Assembly (NCBI GenBank): GCA_032622095.1
Contig: CP136061.1
Location: 134,131,587-134,195,586, forward strand
Length of the DNA: 64,000 nt
Reading direction: 5' to 3'
Source: Siphonodentalium dalli
Lineage: Eukaryota > Mollusca > Scaphopoda > Gadilida > Siphonodentaliidae
This document shows, one piece after another, positions 33,868 to 45,078 of the stretch. Below the pieces are notes generated by a model that saw only the letters and a list, made by a program, of their open reading frames with translations, made no database searches and was not told the origin of the DNA. Every line of letters begins with the position of its first letter. Position 1 is the first letter of the stretch. Both the position numbers and the translations under genes were made by a program.

Positions 33868-33930
33868 CAATAATGCCATAAATAATCGACTCCTTAACTG
33901 CTGTGGGTTAAGGAGTCGATTATTTAGGGT
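33868..33930. mobile_element. Family A MITE, minimal remnant
   Basis: About 30 bp of each outer end (AATAATCGACTCCTTAAC and the mirror) meet at CTGCTGTGG; all of the inner arms are gone. Confidence 0.75.
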
Positions 33931-34473
33931 TTTGTATACTGTATATAGTGGTAGTATTTTGTATGTATTATTATTTTATTTCAACCTCTTCACTGTACAA
34001 TATCCTAACATAACCAGACATGAAGCTTCCAGCAGTGACTGCCTCATAACATCTGCCCTGTCTGCAAATTTGGCTCCATTTTACAACTTTTTTGCCTGGA
34101 TTTTTCAATAAAAAATGAGTATTTTTTATGTAAATGTCACAATATATAGGGGAAAATTTCAGCACCCAACCCCCTTCTTTGCGCCTGGACATAATACTGC
34201 AATGACCTTATCGTAAGCTACAGTATGTTGCAAAGTATTTAACAAGACTTCACCTGTCATGATGACTGACCAGATAACCAATGTGATGGTTCATTGTTAT
34301 GCAGTACATCTACAGTACATTATCTGTCAACATGCTATGCATCATTTTAATTATGAATGTTGTCTACCATTTTAAGAAACCGGTTTGACAAAGTGAATGT
34401 ACACTATTTAGTGACCACCACTTTATTTTTCCTAGCATCAGTAGCTTGACCTTCACCAGTTGACAGCAGTAGC
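33931..34473. other. Unannotated non-coding sequence
   Basis: No gene or repeat recognised. Confidence 0.35.
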
Positions 34474-34916
34474 CAAGCCTTGAAATAGTGTGTCTGTCAT
34501 TTGCAGAATGAGGTCCCATGAGGCTGAATTTAGTTACGCTATTAATAAACCCACATACTGGGCTAGCATCACTAAAGTCACCTTCTGTGGACCTCATTCT
34601 GCTTATGCCTCATCTTCTGGGAAGTATATTTTGTCTTAAATTAACATTGTTTTTAGTTACTTATTCCCTTCTGTTCAGTCTCAAAACACAGAAGATAAAA
34701 TACATAATCAAGATGACTATATAATGGGTAAACTACTGAACAGCACCAACTTCAAATGGGGAACCTGATCCTAGGTCTCCATAGCAGTTGAGGCCTCAGC
34801 AGAATGAGGTTCCCAGAGGGTGAATTTAGTGATGCTATCCCACTGTGTGGGATAGCATCATTAAATTCACCCTCTGGGGACCTCATTCTGGAAATGACAC
34901 ACTATTTCAAGGCTTG
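34474..34916. mobile_element. Family B element, full length, middle reversed
   Basis: Ends CAAGCCTTGAAATAGTGTG / CACTATTTCAAGGCTTG, with the TTG/CAA variant matching across the element. The middle runs in the opposite sense to that at 31071 (CTCATCTTCTGGGAAGTATA first, CCATAGCAGTTGAGGC last), consistent with inversion of the copy as a whole. Confidence 0.9.
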
Positions 34917-35487
34917 ACCAGACTTCTCCCTCATGCACAGTCATCCATCTTGATAGTGATATGTCTTGATGATATTAACTCTGCTATTCCCATGGTCCTT
35001 TGCTGCAGCTGCTTGAATTACATTGTCTATATAATCAGCCATTATTGAAAGGCTTTCCTAGGTACATGTATTCTCCCCAGGGCAGAATATCAATGAACTG
35101 ATTGTTGGCGTTCAAATAGAATCTTAATTTATCATGTATCCGGCCTCATTCTTATGCAGCATGAGTGATCAATTTAGAGTATTGTAGGAAACTGAATTTC
35201 ATATCTTTGGGGCAGAATAGATAAATATGTCATTAACATTGTGCAGTATGAATCTTCAATTATATCATCCTATAACGCTGATTTGATGTTTTTATGTTCA
35301 TTAAAGGCTCACTTAATTTTTGAACCCCCCAGATATTTTTATAATATATGCCATATTATATACCAATTGAAAGAGGAAGCTCCAAAACGTTTTATTATAA
35401 ACTTATTCGGTGTAATAGTTAAACTGTCAACATGTTGTTTTTGTTGAGATACCACTTGAGTGTTCTGTGCTTAAATTTCACTATGTT
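34917..35487. other. Unannotated non-coding sequence
   Basis: No feature recognised. Confidence 0.35.
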
Positions 35488-35543
35488 CAATGGAAGGGGA
35501 ATAACTCTATATCTTAAAATATAGAGGTATTCCCCTTTCGTTG
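35488..35543. repeat. Strong hairpin, about 25 bp stem
   Basis: CAATGGAAGGGGAATAACTC and ATAT pair with ATATAGAGGTATTCCCC and TTTCGTTG across a CTTAA-type loop. The GGGGAATAACTC word also occurs in repeat elements at 46.7 kb, so this may be a fragment of one. Confidence 0.75.
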
Positions 35544-35914
35544 AAAATACATTTATAGTTCGAATTCTGTTGCATTCTGTGAGCCATAATGGGGGAAATC
35601 TGTTTATGATTTCAGTTGTTTTCTATTTCTCTATGGTCATCTTCTGAGACACAGACATTTCAAATGGTGATGAATTATAGTATTTTAATCATATTTTATG
35701 GCATAGATTGCTACTGAAGCCTTATATCAAGTCACTATAAAAAAAATAAATGAGCCTTTAAAGGCCTTTAGTTCAAGTTTCCTTCGACAGAAAGCCTGTG
35801 TTATTGGTTGTTCTAGATTCTGGTTTACATTGAAGATCTGTTCTATTACTCCCCTATATCAGATTTTATGCCCAGTTTCTTGAGCAGGATGTTTTCGTCA
35901 AATGTAATGGGCTT
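35544..35914. other. Unannotated non-coding sequence
   Basis: No feature recognised. Confidence 0.35.
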
Positions 35915-36515
35915 TATTAGATGCTTTCTTATACAATAAAATAGGAGAAAATTACCGAAATGTAGATCGTTTTATTTATCTCTTTGGAGCTATAGTGAAA
36001 TCGCATTTTGTTATTTCACTCTAGGTTCTGTTATTTCACTGTAGCACCTACTAGTATCCAACAACTACCAGGAACATAGAGCTTTGAAGGTTGGTGTGTA
36101 ATCAGTGCATGCAAACTGTCCACTATATATCCAATCAAAAGTGACAAATTTATGATGCCACATGCACTTGGATCAATCGATAGTTCTATATTTGAGCGAA
36201 AGCATACGTGTTAATTTCAACTTTATATTAGGCCTAAGCTTGTTCCTGTTTGCAAACATTGACTCGTGCGCTCTTGAATTAAGTAGAGTTAATAATATAA
36301 TAAATTATGAATTAATTTAGCAACATTGAGAATTAAGTCGATATACTAAAAAGAATACCTACAGCCATTTGTTTGAATAACTGAAACATCTCATGAGTAT
36401 CTGGAAAGAAATAATGAACTTTCAAGCACAGGTCGTGAAAATTTGATTTTTCTTTCCAGACACTGATGAGATATTTCAGTAATCAAACAAAAATGTAGGT
36501 ATTCTCTATTTATCT
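35915..36515. mobile_element. Family F foldback element, copy 2
   Basis: Co-linear with 6819-7494: a CTATAGTGAAAT ... ATTTCACT hairpin at 35990-36024, followed by a second ATTTCACTGTAG at 36033-36044. Then inverted arms at 36351-36412 and 36450-36509 with GAATACCTACA / TGTAGGTATTC ends. The middle is shorter than in copy 1. Confidence 0.65.
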
Positions 36516-38071
36516 TACATATCAACACAGAATGTTATATATTTATTGGAAGAGTGATATCTTATGATCACAATGATGTACTATATCTAGATTATGTGTA
36601 ATGTTGAATTACGTGGGGTTCATATAAAGGACTTTGCGTGTTTCGTCCTATGGGCGGATGTAGCAGAGAACTATTTCTCTGTTAGAGACCTCTGTGGTAA
36701 GCTCATTGTACATGGGCGTTCTAGTTTACGAATGTCGACTTGTGGTATATCGCATGAACACTCTAGATTACTAATGTTGACTTGTGGTTTAACGCATGGT
36801 ATAAATTGCCCATTCGAAGAAATAGAAAGTCGATGTACATGTAGAACAAAGGAGCTGGGTTTTAAGTATAGGATAATGGCTGAAAATATTATTTTTCATT
36901 ATCTCAGTGAATGGATCGATTGAGGTTCTTAATCTTTGTTAATATAATATATTAGTCCCCTTTTGAGTCATCTGATGTGAAAGACATCTATTTAAATAAA
37001 TTAATCATGAGTGCCCTTTAAATGATCTGACATCAACTAAATCCATGACACTCCCCAGGTCAATTTATTCCTGTGTACAAATTTTCAGCTCCAAGGGTCC
37101 AACCAGCTGGTTGCCCATAGCCACATAAACAAAAACAAAAATTTATTTGTATTTATAGTATTGATAGATATATAGATTGTTAAGTTAAACCCATGGGTTC
37201 GTTTATAAGCTGAGTGTAGAACCACTTAAGTGGGGGGGGGGGGTTGTGGTTTTAATCCGAACCTTGGTACTCAATGGAAAATCTGTTGAATTTAGACCAA
37301 TAAATGGTCACATTTAGAAAATTTCTAACTTTATGGGGGTTGTCAGGTTGGAAATTTCCAATAGTTGGAGAGCTTGAAGTACCAATTGTAAAATAGTTTG
37401 GTCCAGTTTGGGAGGGAACTGGCTATGACCTAAGGAGGAGGGGGTCAGGTGTGCAGTGCTCAACAAAGCCTCTCTACAATGTAGCTGTTTAGAACCAATG
37501 TTTTAAAGTGATTTGACAATTAAGTACTGACTATTGTAGTCTTCAGAGTCCCAGTCTTCTCCGCCTTTACAGTCAGAAGAGCGACTCCAAAGTTAATTAC
37601 CCAGTTTATCTGCCCCCCCCCCCCCCCCTCCTACACCTGAATTGTATCTACATGTACTTTAACACCTAACGGCCAGTTACTTTTATTTTATCATTCAATA
37701 TGACTCTAGATGCAGCTTAGGAAAAACAGTATAATAAAGTTGTACCACTTTGTATAATAGTACTCTTTAAGAAGGATGACAAGTGACCAATTTTTAATAG
37801 GGATTTCCATGAATATTTGCTGAGATAAAAGTAATAGATATGAATTACTGTATTCCATGAGCTAAAGCAGGGGCATCATTAAACTGTCATAACATTTAGT
37901 GTCACTTTAATAACTAGCAGATGGGCCAGGTAAATTATTCATTCTTGCAATAAAATTGATTGTGGAAATTTTTATGGAATTAGAAATCCTGAGCTACTTC
38001 TGAAAAAAAAATTAATGTAGAATTCATAAAAAGAAGGTGGTTATAAGATCATCCACCAGATAAATATGTTC
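36516..38071. other. Unannotated sequence with homopolymer runs
   Basis: A G11 run at 37223 and a C16 run near 37613-37628. A 109-codon frame at 36594-36923 contains a roughly 48 bp imperfect internal duplication (ACTTGTGG...CGCATG) and no known motif, so it is not called as a gene. Confidence 0.45.
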
Positions 38072-38414
38072 TTAACCCTTTGGCGAATAGAACGACAGAT
38101 ATGTCGTCTATCGGTTGAGGAGTAGAACGACATATATGTCGTTTCAGGAAGTGTTATTTTATGTTGACATAACTTCAATAAATCATCTGATTTATAAATG
38201 ATTTGTATAGGAGTTATTTTGATTAATATAATGTCCCAAATGTATAAGTGCAATCGATTATGATAACACACGTTAAAAAAAAATGCACATAAATTAAAAC
38301 GAATTATTAGACACTTTTGACCCGAACTTGTTAATACTTATTGCTATGACGTTGACGTTAAATTTACTCATGATGTCATGTATATGACGTTACATATAAT
38401 CTCCAAAGGGTTAA
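38072..38414. mobile_element. piggyBac-like MITE of a different subfamily
   Basis: TTAA at both ends, then CCCTTTGGCGA on the left and CTCCAAAGGG on the right; 343 bp. The interior starts with two near-palindromes, GAACGACAGATATGTCGTC and GAACGACATATATGTCGTT, and contains several TGACGT words. It shares only the outer CCCTTTG with family C. Confidence 0.75.
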
Positions 38415-39339
38415 AGGCAATGAATCTGATAATATTGATTGTTAAAAACCTACACAAACCTACACACTTTAATTTGTCAAATTTTGGTCAATGAATTCAT
38501 CTCGGTAGGTTATATTATGCCACGGGTGTGAATGCCGAATAAATTAAATTTAAATGTCTTGCCATTTTAAACTGAGTTCATTAACTGACAAAAAAAATGC
38601 TTTGTCAGTCTCAAGTCTCAATATTTTTCGCTGATAAACTGTTATAGTAACAAATTCAAGAAGTGTGACATGGGTCATATCTAAGGACCAGGTCACACCA
38701 GGACAAGCCTAGAGCTGACTTTCAGGGCAAAGTTACTTCTCCCGGTCATAAAAATAAGGCTAAGTGGTCATTATCGAGGGTGAAGTGAATGTAATAAAAT
38801 TGAAGTCAATTGATACGGCAGTCGCTATACGGAAATAGGAAAGATGTACAACTAAAATTATAATGGTAGTGGTAATCCTCTGTGCAAGGGGTGATAATTT
38901 TAAAATGTTGGCAATCACATTAACACTTGAGAACATCGAACGATGTAATCACAGTTGTCATAGCTACTCGGGTGTGAACATGCATCCAGAATTCCAGATT
39001 GAAGAGAAAAGGGTGTTAAGTCAAGCACATGAAAATTAATTTTTTGGTGAATTTTGCCATTTTTAGTCAGTCAAATTTGGAATTTCCCGGTGTTGCAAAA
39101 TAGGGCGAATTCAGTGAGAATAGGGAAAAGAAGTTGCCCATGTCTAGGCTGATCCCTGGGTTTGCATCTCGGCATTTCCACACCAAACATTTCCCCAATC
39201 CTCACCGACACGAGCAAATAGTTCCCCACCCAGAAATGTACCCACCCGTACATTTCCCCACCGGACATTTCCCCACCCCACTCATAAGAAGCAATATATG
39301 TGAGAAGTTGTGAATGTACCCCAAACCCTTTATCGAGAA
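38415..39339. other. Unannotated non-coding sequence
   Basis: CATTTCCCCACC-type phrases repeat at 39170-39285 (about five imperfect words). No gene. Confidence 0.4.
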
Positions 39340-39482
39340 CAACAATATTTGCCTTGACCTTGTAAGCCAGTGCATTCTCAAACCTCGGGGTGGGCCATAG
39401 GGAGCGTCGCATATATAAGAGAATGCACTGGCACAGGATATTTAATTCTGCAACTGCACAGCTCCAGTCATCAAAGGGTTAA
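39340..39482. mobile_element. Family C MITE, left-truncated
   Basis: Right part of a family C element: AACAATATTTGCCTTGACCT, the foldback GAATGCACTGGCACAGGAT, GCTCCAGTCATC and terminal AAAGGGTTAA. Confidence 0.75.
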
Positions 39483-39923
39483 TCTGAGGTGATTAATCCA
39501 ATGCACCCAATGACTTTTCTCATCAAGCCCATGTTTGGAGCAAGTCTGATCATCAATCGGACTCACTCAGGCAAGCCCTCATCAAATTCAATCAGATTCA
39601 AATAAACAGATGGCCGAGTAGACCCCCCACCCCATATTATACACAACTCTTGATGCCAACCACAACCACAAACAAAGATCATGCCCGCCCACCCACCCCA
39701 TGCACGAATCTACCCATTTAGGGATGACTCATCATACCTGCTCAATTTGTAAAGGCAGTAGAGCCAAGTTTTGCAGACAGTCGACCATTACCAAGTTACC
39801 CCCCTCATGATTCACAACAGCAAAACTTTATATTTCTGCCATATTGTGTACATGTGTATTGAAATAAAGATAGTCTATCTTATCACAATGGAAGTGTCTC
39901 TGATATACTGAATAAGACTAGTA
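39483..39923. other. Unannotated non-coding sequence
   Basis: Several C-rich words (CCCCCCACCCC, CCGCCCACCCACCCC) but no gene or repeat. Confidence 0.35.
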
Positions 39924-40117
39924 ATTAACCCTTTGAGTGCCAGGTTGATTTTTGTATCAACCCATATACCCTGTGCCAATGCATTCTCTTATATATGCGA
40001 GTCGACCATAGGTCGCCTCGCATATATAAGAGAATGCATTGGCCTAACATTTTTTTTTTTTTTTTAATACAATTTTTTACAATTTTAATAATTTATTCTT
40101 ATATTCTTAAGGGTTAA
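39924..40117. mobile_element. Family C piggyBac-like MITE, short
   Basis: TTAACCCTTTGAGTGCCAGG on the left and AAGGGTTAA on the right. The central hairpin CATTCTCTTATATATGCGAG / CTCGCATATATAAGAGAATG is perfect. The right end lost the CCTGGCACTG block. Confidence 0.88.
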
Positions 40118-40791
40118 GTACATTATAATGTATGATACAAACTTACCCAATGATGGAAAACATCATCATCCATTTTACTGGCAAGATAATTTCAAGTATA
40201 GCTACCTAACTCAAATCAACTAAATCTTTATAAATATATCCGAGAGTAAAAATAGTAGGAACAGGGTCTTTCTGTCAAATCTGGCTGCCACATTTTAAAT
40301 AATCCATGTTTCTCGTATGGAAACCATTTGATTGTTTTTAATCCATTAAACTTCTTCTATGTTATGGAGATCCATAACAATATGTCCAGACAAAATGAGA
40401 TGAATTATTTAATGTGAGAAATTAGCTCTCTCGGGTGGAAGAGAATATAGAGAATGGCACATATGGTAAGAGGCTATTAATGGAATAACACAAATGTACG
40501 AACACACATGCCGTGCGAATATCGATGGAACTTTCCACTTTCCTGCTTCACAGTTAGAAGATGAATGTAAACAAAGTCCTGTGTGTGTGCATCACCGTAA
40601 TTGGATGGTTTAAATCCTGGATAAAGCTGACAGTATTAAGCTGATGTCTTAATCAATTTAACTTCACCTTTATATGTCAGTCATCTCCCCCACAACAAAT
40701 GACTTATATTCATCACAATCAGCCTATTAATTCAGCATCTATTTTTATTTCTTTGGATTAACACCCTGAGTTGTAAGCAAATTTTTATATA
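40118..40791. other. Unannotated non-coding sequence
   Basis: No feature recognised. Confidence 0.35.
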
Positions 40792-41004
40792 CAGTAATGC
40801 CCTAAATAATCGACTCCTTAACCACAGCAGAATTATGAGTAATTTTTCAGGGTTTAGTCGGAAATATGGCTTGTTGCCATTCATCAGAAAGCTCTCACTG
40901 AGAGCTTTCCGATGAATGGCAACAAGCCATATTTCCGACTAAATCCTGAAAAATTACACATAATTCTGCTGTAGTTAAGGAGTAGATTATTTAGGGCATT
41001 ACTG
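40792..41004. mobile_element. Family A palindromic MITE, full length, subtype 1
   Basis: Arms of about 100 bp with few mismatches (GGGTTTAGTCGG, TAGTTAAGGAGTAGA). The left end is next to TA; the right end reads ACTGCA. Confidence 0.92.
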
Positions 41005-41640
41005 CACTACATCAGAACTGCTGATGGAGTGGGAATACCTACATATTTCTAGCTGTAAACTAAATTAATATTTTTCCTGGTAGACTATTAATATATACTC
41101 TATATTGCTAAATATAATGGAAATATCGGATAAACTGATCAGCAGTTAAATCCCAATATGATTACACATTCAACGTGGGAGCACAAGCTTAAATGAATAT
41201 TGGCTTTTAGATTGAGGTTCACTCAGTTAGCAAATTGTTCCTGACAAAGCAATTATTACTAAATTAAGCACAATTGTTGTTCGTAGGAGAATTAAATCTT
41301 GATTTATGAAGCATTATAGCAGTGTTGGCTGATTTAAATCAAGCGATTTAAATAAAATAAAATTTAAATGATGATAAAAAGTGAAGAACTGCAATATCTA
41401 ACAATATTTCTGTAAACTATAATATGACTATGACTAGACAATATACAAATAGGATAATATATGAAATTGTACAGTAATTATCAACCCTATTAAAAGAAAC
41501 TAGAGGCATACTGCATGGTACCGTATGAAGTCATTGATTTTCTTTCACTTTGTGGAGACCTCTCGGCCACAGATATGTCCCGTATTGTGGTTGGATATTT
41601 CTTTGCCACTATTTTAATATTACAACACATTTAAAAAACT
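41005..41640. other. Unannotated AT-rich sequence
   Basis: GATTTAAATCAAGCGATTTAAATAAAATAAAATTTAAATG at 41331-41371 is low-complexity and partly palindromic. No gene. Confidence 0.4.
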
Positions 41641-41935
41641 AGAGGTGTGACTGTCCCAATGGGACTAAGGATACCTCCGTAGGAATAAAAGCTTGGACAA
41701 AGGTATATATACCCCTGTATTGAAAAATTTCTAAGTAAAAAAAGGGGGATAACTTCACACAAAAAAGTCGGACAGACCTCACAATCGCAGGTGCACAGCA
41801 TCCCATGGTGGTTGATGTCTGCCAAGTTTCACGGAAAATTATTAAAAAACAACTGAGAAAAACTCTGGACAACGAAGGACGGTCAAATATCCAAAGGATC
41901 CAATATAGCGGAGTATAATTAACTCTGTTAACTCA
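41641..41935 (+). repeat. Bivalve-type dispersed repeat (family G), copy 1
   Basis: Begins AGAGGTGTGACTGTCCCAAT, a start shared with 46476; GTCCCAATGGGAC is a short perfect hairpin. It continues with AGGGGGATAACTTC, AAAAGTCGGACAGAC and ATCGCAGGTGCACAG, all of which recur at 46.5-46.8 and 51.8 kb. Confidence 0.75.
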
Positions 41936-42371
41936 TATATTAATGATTCTTTAGTGAAATAATTGAAACCGCTAGAAGATCAAAATTACTGACGACAGTC
42001 ACTGAATCAATATCTCACAATTTTTGACTGACTTATAGTATCGCTTGTATTAAGAACTAAACAGTAAAATGCTGGATGAATACCAGGACGCTAGATATTC
42101 AACTTAAAAAATATAACAAAACTATTTGGTGTTTCACCAGAATAGAATGTTAACAGAAAGAATATAGTTTTAATAACATTAAAATACCATATTTATAAAA
42201 CAGAATTCTTTGAAACTCATATAGAAAAGATCAATGAGTTGAGAAGTGATAGGCTTTTGAAATTCAGGAGGAAAATTATGTTACGTCATATACATACTGT
42301 ACATGTATATACAATGATCGATATATATTGTATGCAAGGATAGTTAATGGCTCAGGTGCCTAGTGTGCAAA
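41936..42371. other. Unannotated AT-rich sequence
   Basis: No feature recognised. Confidence 0.35.
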
Positions 42372-42409
42372 CCCCCCCCCCCCCCCCCCCCCCCCCCCCA
42401 TCCCCCCTG
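42372..42409 (+). repeat. C38 homopolymer
   Basis: An uninterrupted C run, followed after AT by C6. Length may not be exact in any assembly. Confidence 0.95.
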
Positions 42410-42483
42410 TATGTGATGCCATTATACAATGTATTATTATGAAATTATTATGTTTGTATGCCATCTCTGTATATACCAGTTAA

Positions 42484-42894
42484 GACTGAATTTATTGTCT
42501 GACATTTGCAGAATGAAGTCCCAAGATGGTCAGTTTAGTGATGCTATCCCGCATGGGCTAGCATCACCAAACTCACCCTCTGGCAACCTAATTCTGCTCA
42601 GGCCTCAACTGCTATGGGATACCTACTGATCAGTTGAAGTTCCCGAGTTGAATAATTGATGTTCACCCATTAGTCATCTTGATTGTGCAATTTATCTTCT
42701 GCAAATTATGGGATAAGTAACTAAAACAATGTTAATTTGATACTATAGATTCTTTCCAGAAGTTGCGGCCTAAGCAGAATGAGGTCACCAGAGGGTAAAT
42801 TAGGTGATGCTAGTCCGCTGTGCAGGGTAGCATAACTGAACTCACCCTCTGGAGACCTCATTCTGCAAACGTCAGGCACATTAATTCAGGCTTG
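42484..42894. mobile_element. Family B element, full length
   Basis: Outer end variant CTGAATTTATTGTCTGACAT mirrored by GTCAGGCACATTAATTCAGG, the same subgroup as 24452. Both palindromes are present with several substitutions. Confidence 0.88.
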
Positions 42895-42981
42895 ATACCA
42901 GAAGTGTAAATTGCTAAGAGCAAGGAAATTGAAACCATTTAACAGAGTGGTCTCCCCGGAGTCCGAGACAGACGTCTTTAT

Positions 42982-43442
42982 GGAATCAGGGAGCTAAATG
43001 TGTTCTAGAGTCGGGGAGCGAGTACACCGTGGAATGCTAAAGGTGAAGGTAACTGAAGAATGACCTTCACCTGATACACGCGACACGTTATTAAAGGATG
43101 ACATCGCGTTTATTTGATTTGTACATAATATCTAAATAATTTAAACTGGGTGAATGAATGGGGGGAATGGATTTTGTGAGCGGGAAATTTATTTAACTAG
43201 CTGCTGTAGTTCTGGGTTTTTTCCAGATCAAATTGGCTGTGGGATAGCCCTGTCGTACACTTGGGGATTTTATTTTTAAAAAGTAAACACATGACCTATG
43301 ATTTTTCTTATATTTTTGTGATCAACTGGTGTCAATCTAGCTGGGTAAACATCACTGGTATTGCCTGCAGGCTTCAATTCAGTGAATTTTGCCGAAACGT
43401 TAACACTGTCGCCTATGGGAAACCATTTAGTTCAGTGATTCC
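42982..43442. repeat. Left arm of composite 2
   Basis: Contains a hairpin AGGTGAAGGT / ACCTTCACCT at 43039-43072. The right part is GAAACGTTAACACTG ... GCCTATGGGAAACCATTTAG, homologous to the arm ends of composite 1. Confidence 0.85.
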
Positions 43443-43778
43443 TATAAGAAAAATTTGAATTTTACGAAATTTCACGTCTCGCCATGATAAGTTGTTAATT
43501 CCATATTTTCTTATTTTCAAATGATAATGACCATATTTTGGACAGATTTAAAGAAGAAACGCATGGATTCGCCTGTAGATAATAAAGAAAGTGATAAATC
43601 TGGTAATTTTGCATGGATGTCAGGTACCATTAGGGGGTCAGGGGGTCTAAAGCCCCCCTCCCCACAATTTTGAGGAGTGTTAGCCCCCCCCCCCCTATTG
43701 GGAAAAGGTGTCATTTGTCCCAATTAAGCTTTCCGGCACCCAGTAGCCTTATCTGGGACCGTAGCCCCACCCCAAGTC

Positions 43779-43810
43779 GGGGGGGGGGGGGGGGGGGGGG
43801 GGGAGGGGGG
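43779..43810 (+). repeat. G-rich homopolymer, G25-A-G6
   Basis: Lies in the interior of composite 2, about 95 bp after a C13 run (43685). Confidence 0.95.
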
Positions 43811-44357
43811 TGATGGCACCACCACTAGAGTCACTGTCGTGCAAAACTGTGCATGGCAGCTTTGTTAAACAGACAGTATGCCCTGCCATCTGGTAAAAAT
43901 GTCATGCCTGATGCTGTGTCTGATGTTGTATCATTATGTTTAGATATTTAAATTGACTTATGGTTGCTTTATATTGCTATTAAAATATATATTTTTTTAT
44001 TTTCTGTTAATTTTGGTAAATATTTATTATAAATTGCCAAATTCTGCATGAAAAGAGTTAAAATTGGACAAGATATCCCTCTCAAAATGTATATTAACAT
44101 TTCCTCTTCAATTTAGTAATATTATGGTATATAAGTACATACTTCAGTTATACGAGATGCATCAGCTAGTAAAAATTGAAAACAAAATCTAAATATTTTG
44201 GCTTTATTTTGAGGATTGACACTAATTTTCAGGATGCCTCATATTGCAAAAATAAACCACTACTGCTCGATATAATCCATTTTTGATTTCAGTAAGGTCT
44301 ATATTTTGATAAAATACTATAAGAAAACGCTGTGCTTCACACATATACATATATATA

Positions 44358-44819
44358 GGAATCAGGGAGCTAAATGTGTTCTAGAGTCGGGGAGCGAGTA
44401 CACCGTGGAATGCTAAAGGTGAAGGTAACTGAAGAATGACCTTCACCTGATACACGCGACACGTTATTAAAGGATGACATCGCGTTTATTTGATTTGTAC
44501 ATAATATCTAAATAATTTAAACTGGTGAATGAATGGGGGAATGGACTTTTGTGAGCGGGAAATTTATTTAACTAGCTGCTGTAGTTCTGGGTTTTTTCCA
44601 GATCAAATTTGGCTGTGGGATATAGCCCTGTCGTACACTTGGGGATTTATTTTAAAAAGTAAACACATGACCTATGATTTTTCTTATATTTTCGTGATCA
44701 ACTGGTGTCAATCTAGCTGGGGTAAACATCACTGGTATTGCCTGCAGGCTTCAATTCAGTGAATTTTGCCGAAACGTTAACACTGTCGCCTATGGGAAAC
44801 CATTTAGTTCAGTGATTCC
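44358..44819. repeat. Right arm of composite 2
   Basis: Differs from the left arm by scattered one-base indels (CTGGTGAATG for CTGGGTGAATG, GGGATATAGCC for GGGATAGCC) and a few substitutions. Confidence 0.85.
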
Positions 44820-44823
44820 TTAT

Positions 44824-45078
44824 GACAGATTGACACCTCGCATTCTCTGTAAAGCTAGGAGTAGTCAAACAGTAGCAATTGATTGCCCAAATTTACCCAA
44901 TTTGTTTATGATGTGCAAGCAGCAACCAGTACACTGTACCTGCCTTCTATGAGGACATATCATTACCAGGATAGTCCATCAAATCATTGATTCAAACCAA
45001 ACATTCGCAGACCATCTCTCAATCAAATAATGATGATCACTCAATAGTAAAATCTCAATATAGAATACAGTAAACTGT
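44824..45078. other. Unannotated non-coding sequence
   Basis: No feature recognised. Confidence 0.35.

Larger units (their letters stand above)
42978..44823. mobile_element. Composite element 2: about 461 bp direct arms around 915 bp
   Basis: Arms 42982-43442 and 44358-44819 are about 97 percent alike by eye. Each arm ends GGAATCA ... TGATTCC with imperfect inverted repeats reaching CTAAATG / CATTTAG. Outer flanks are TTAT on both sides (42978-42981 and 44820-44823); inner flanks are TATA on both sides (43443-43446 and 44354-44357). The interior contains long C and G runs and no gene, and shows no similarity that I can see to the interior of composite 1. The layout (arm, about 900 bp, arm) and the inner end of the arms are shared with composite 1. 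Confidence 0.8.

Noticed and set aside
36594-36923. 109-codon ORF
   Set aside because: No recognisable domain, an internal DNA duplication, and no start context or flanking signals to support it.
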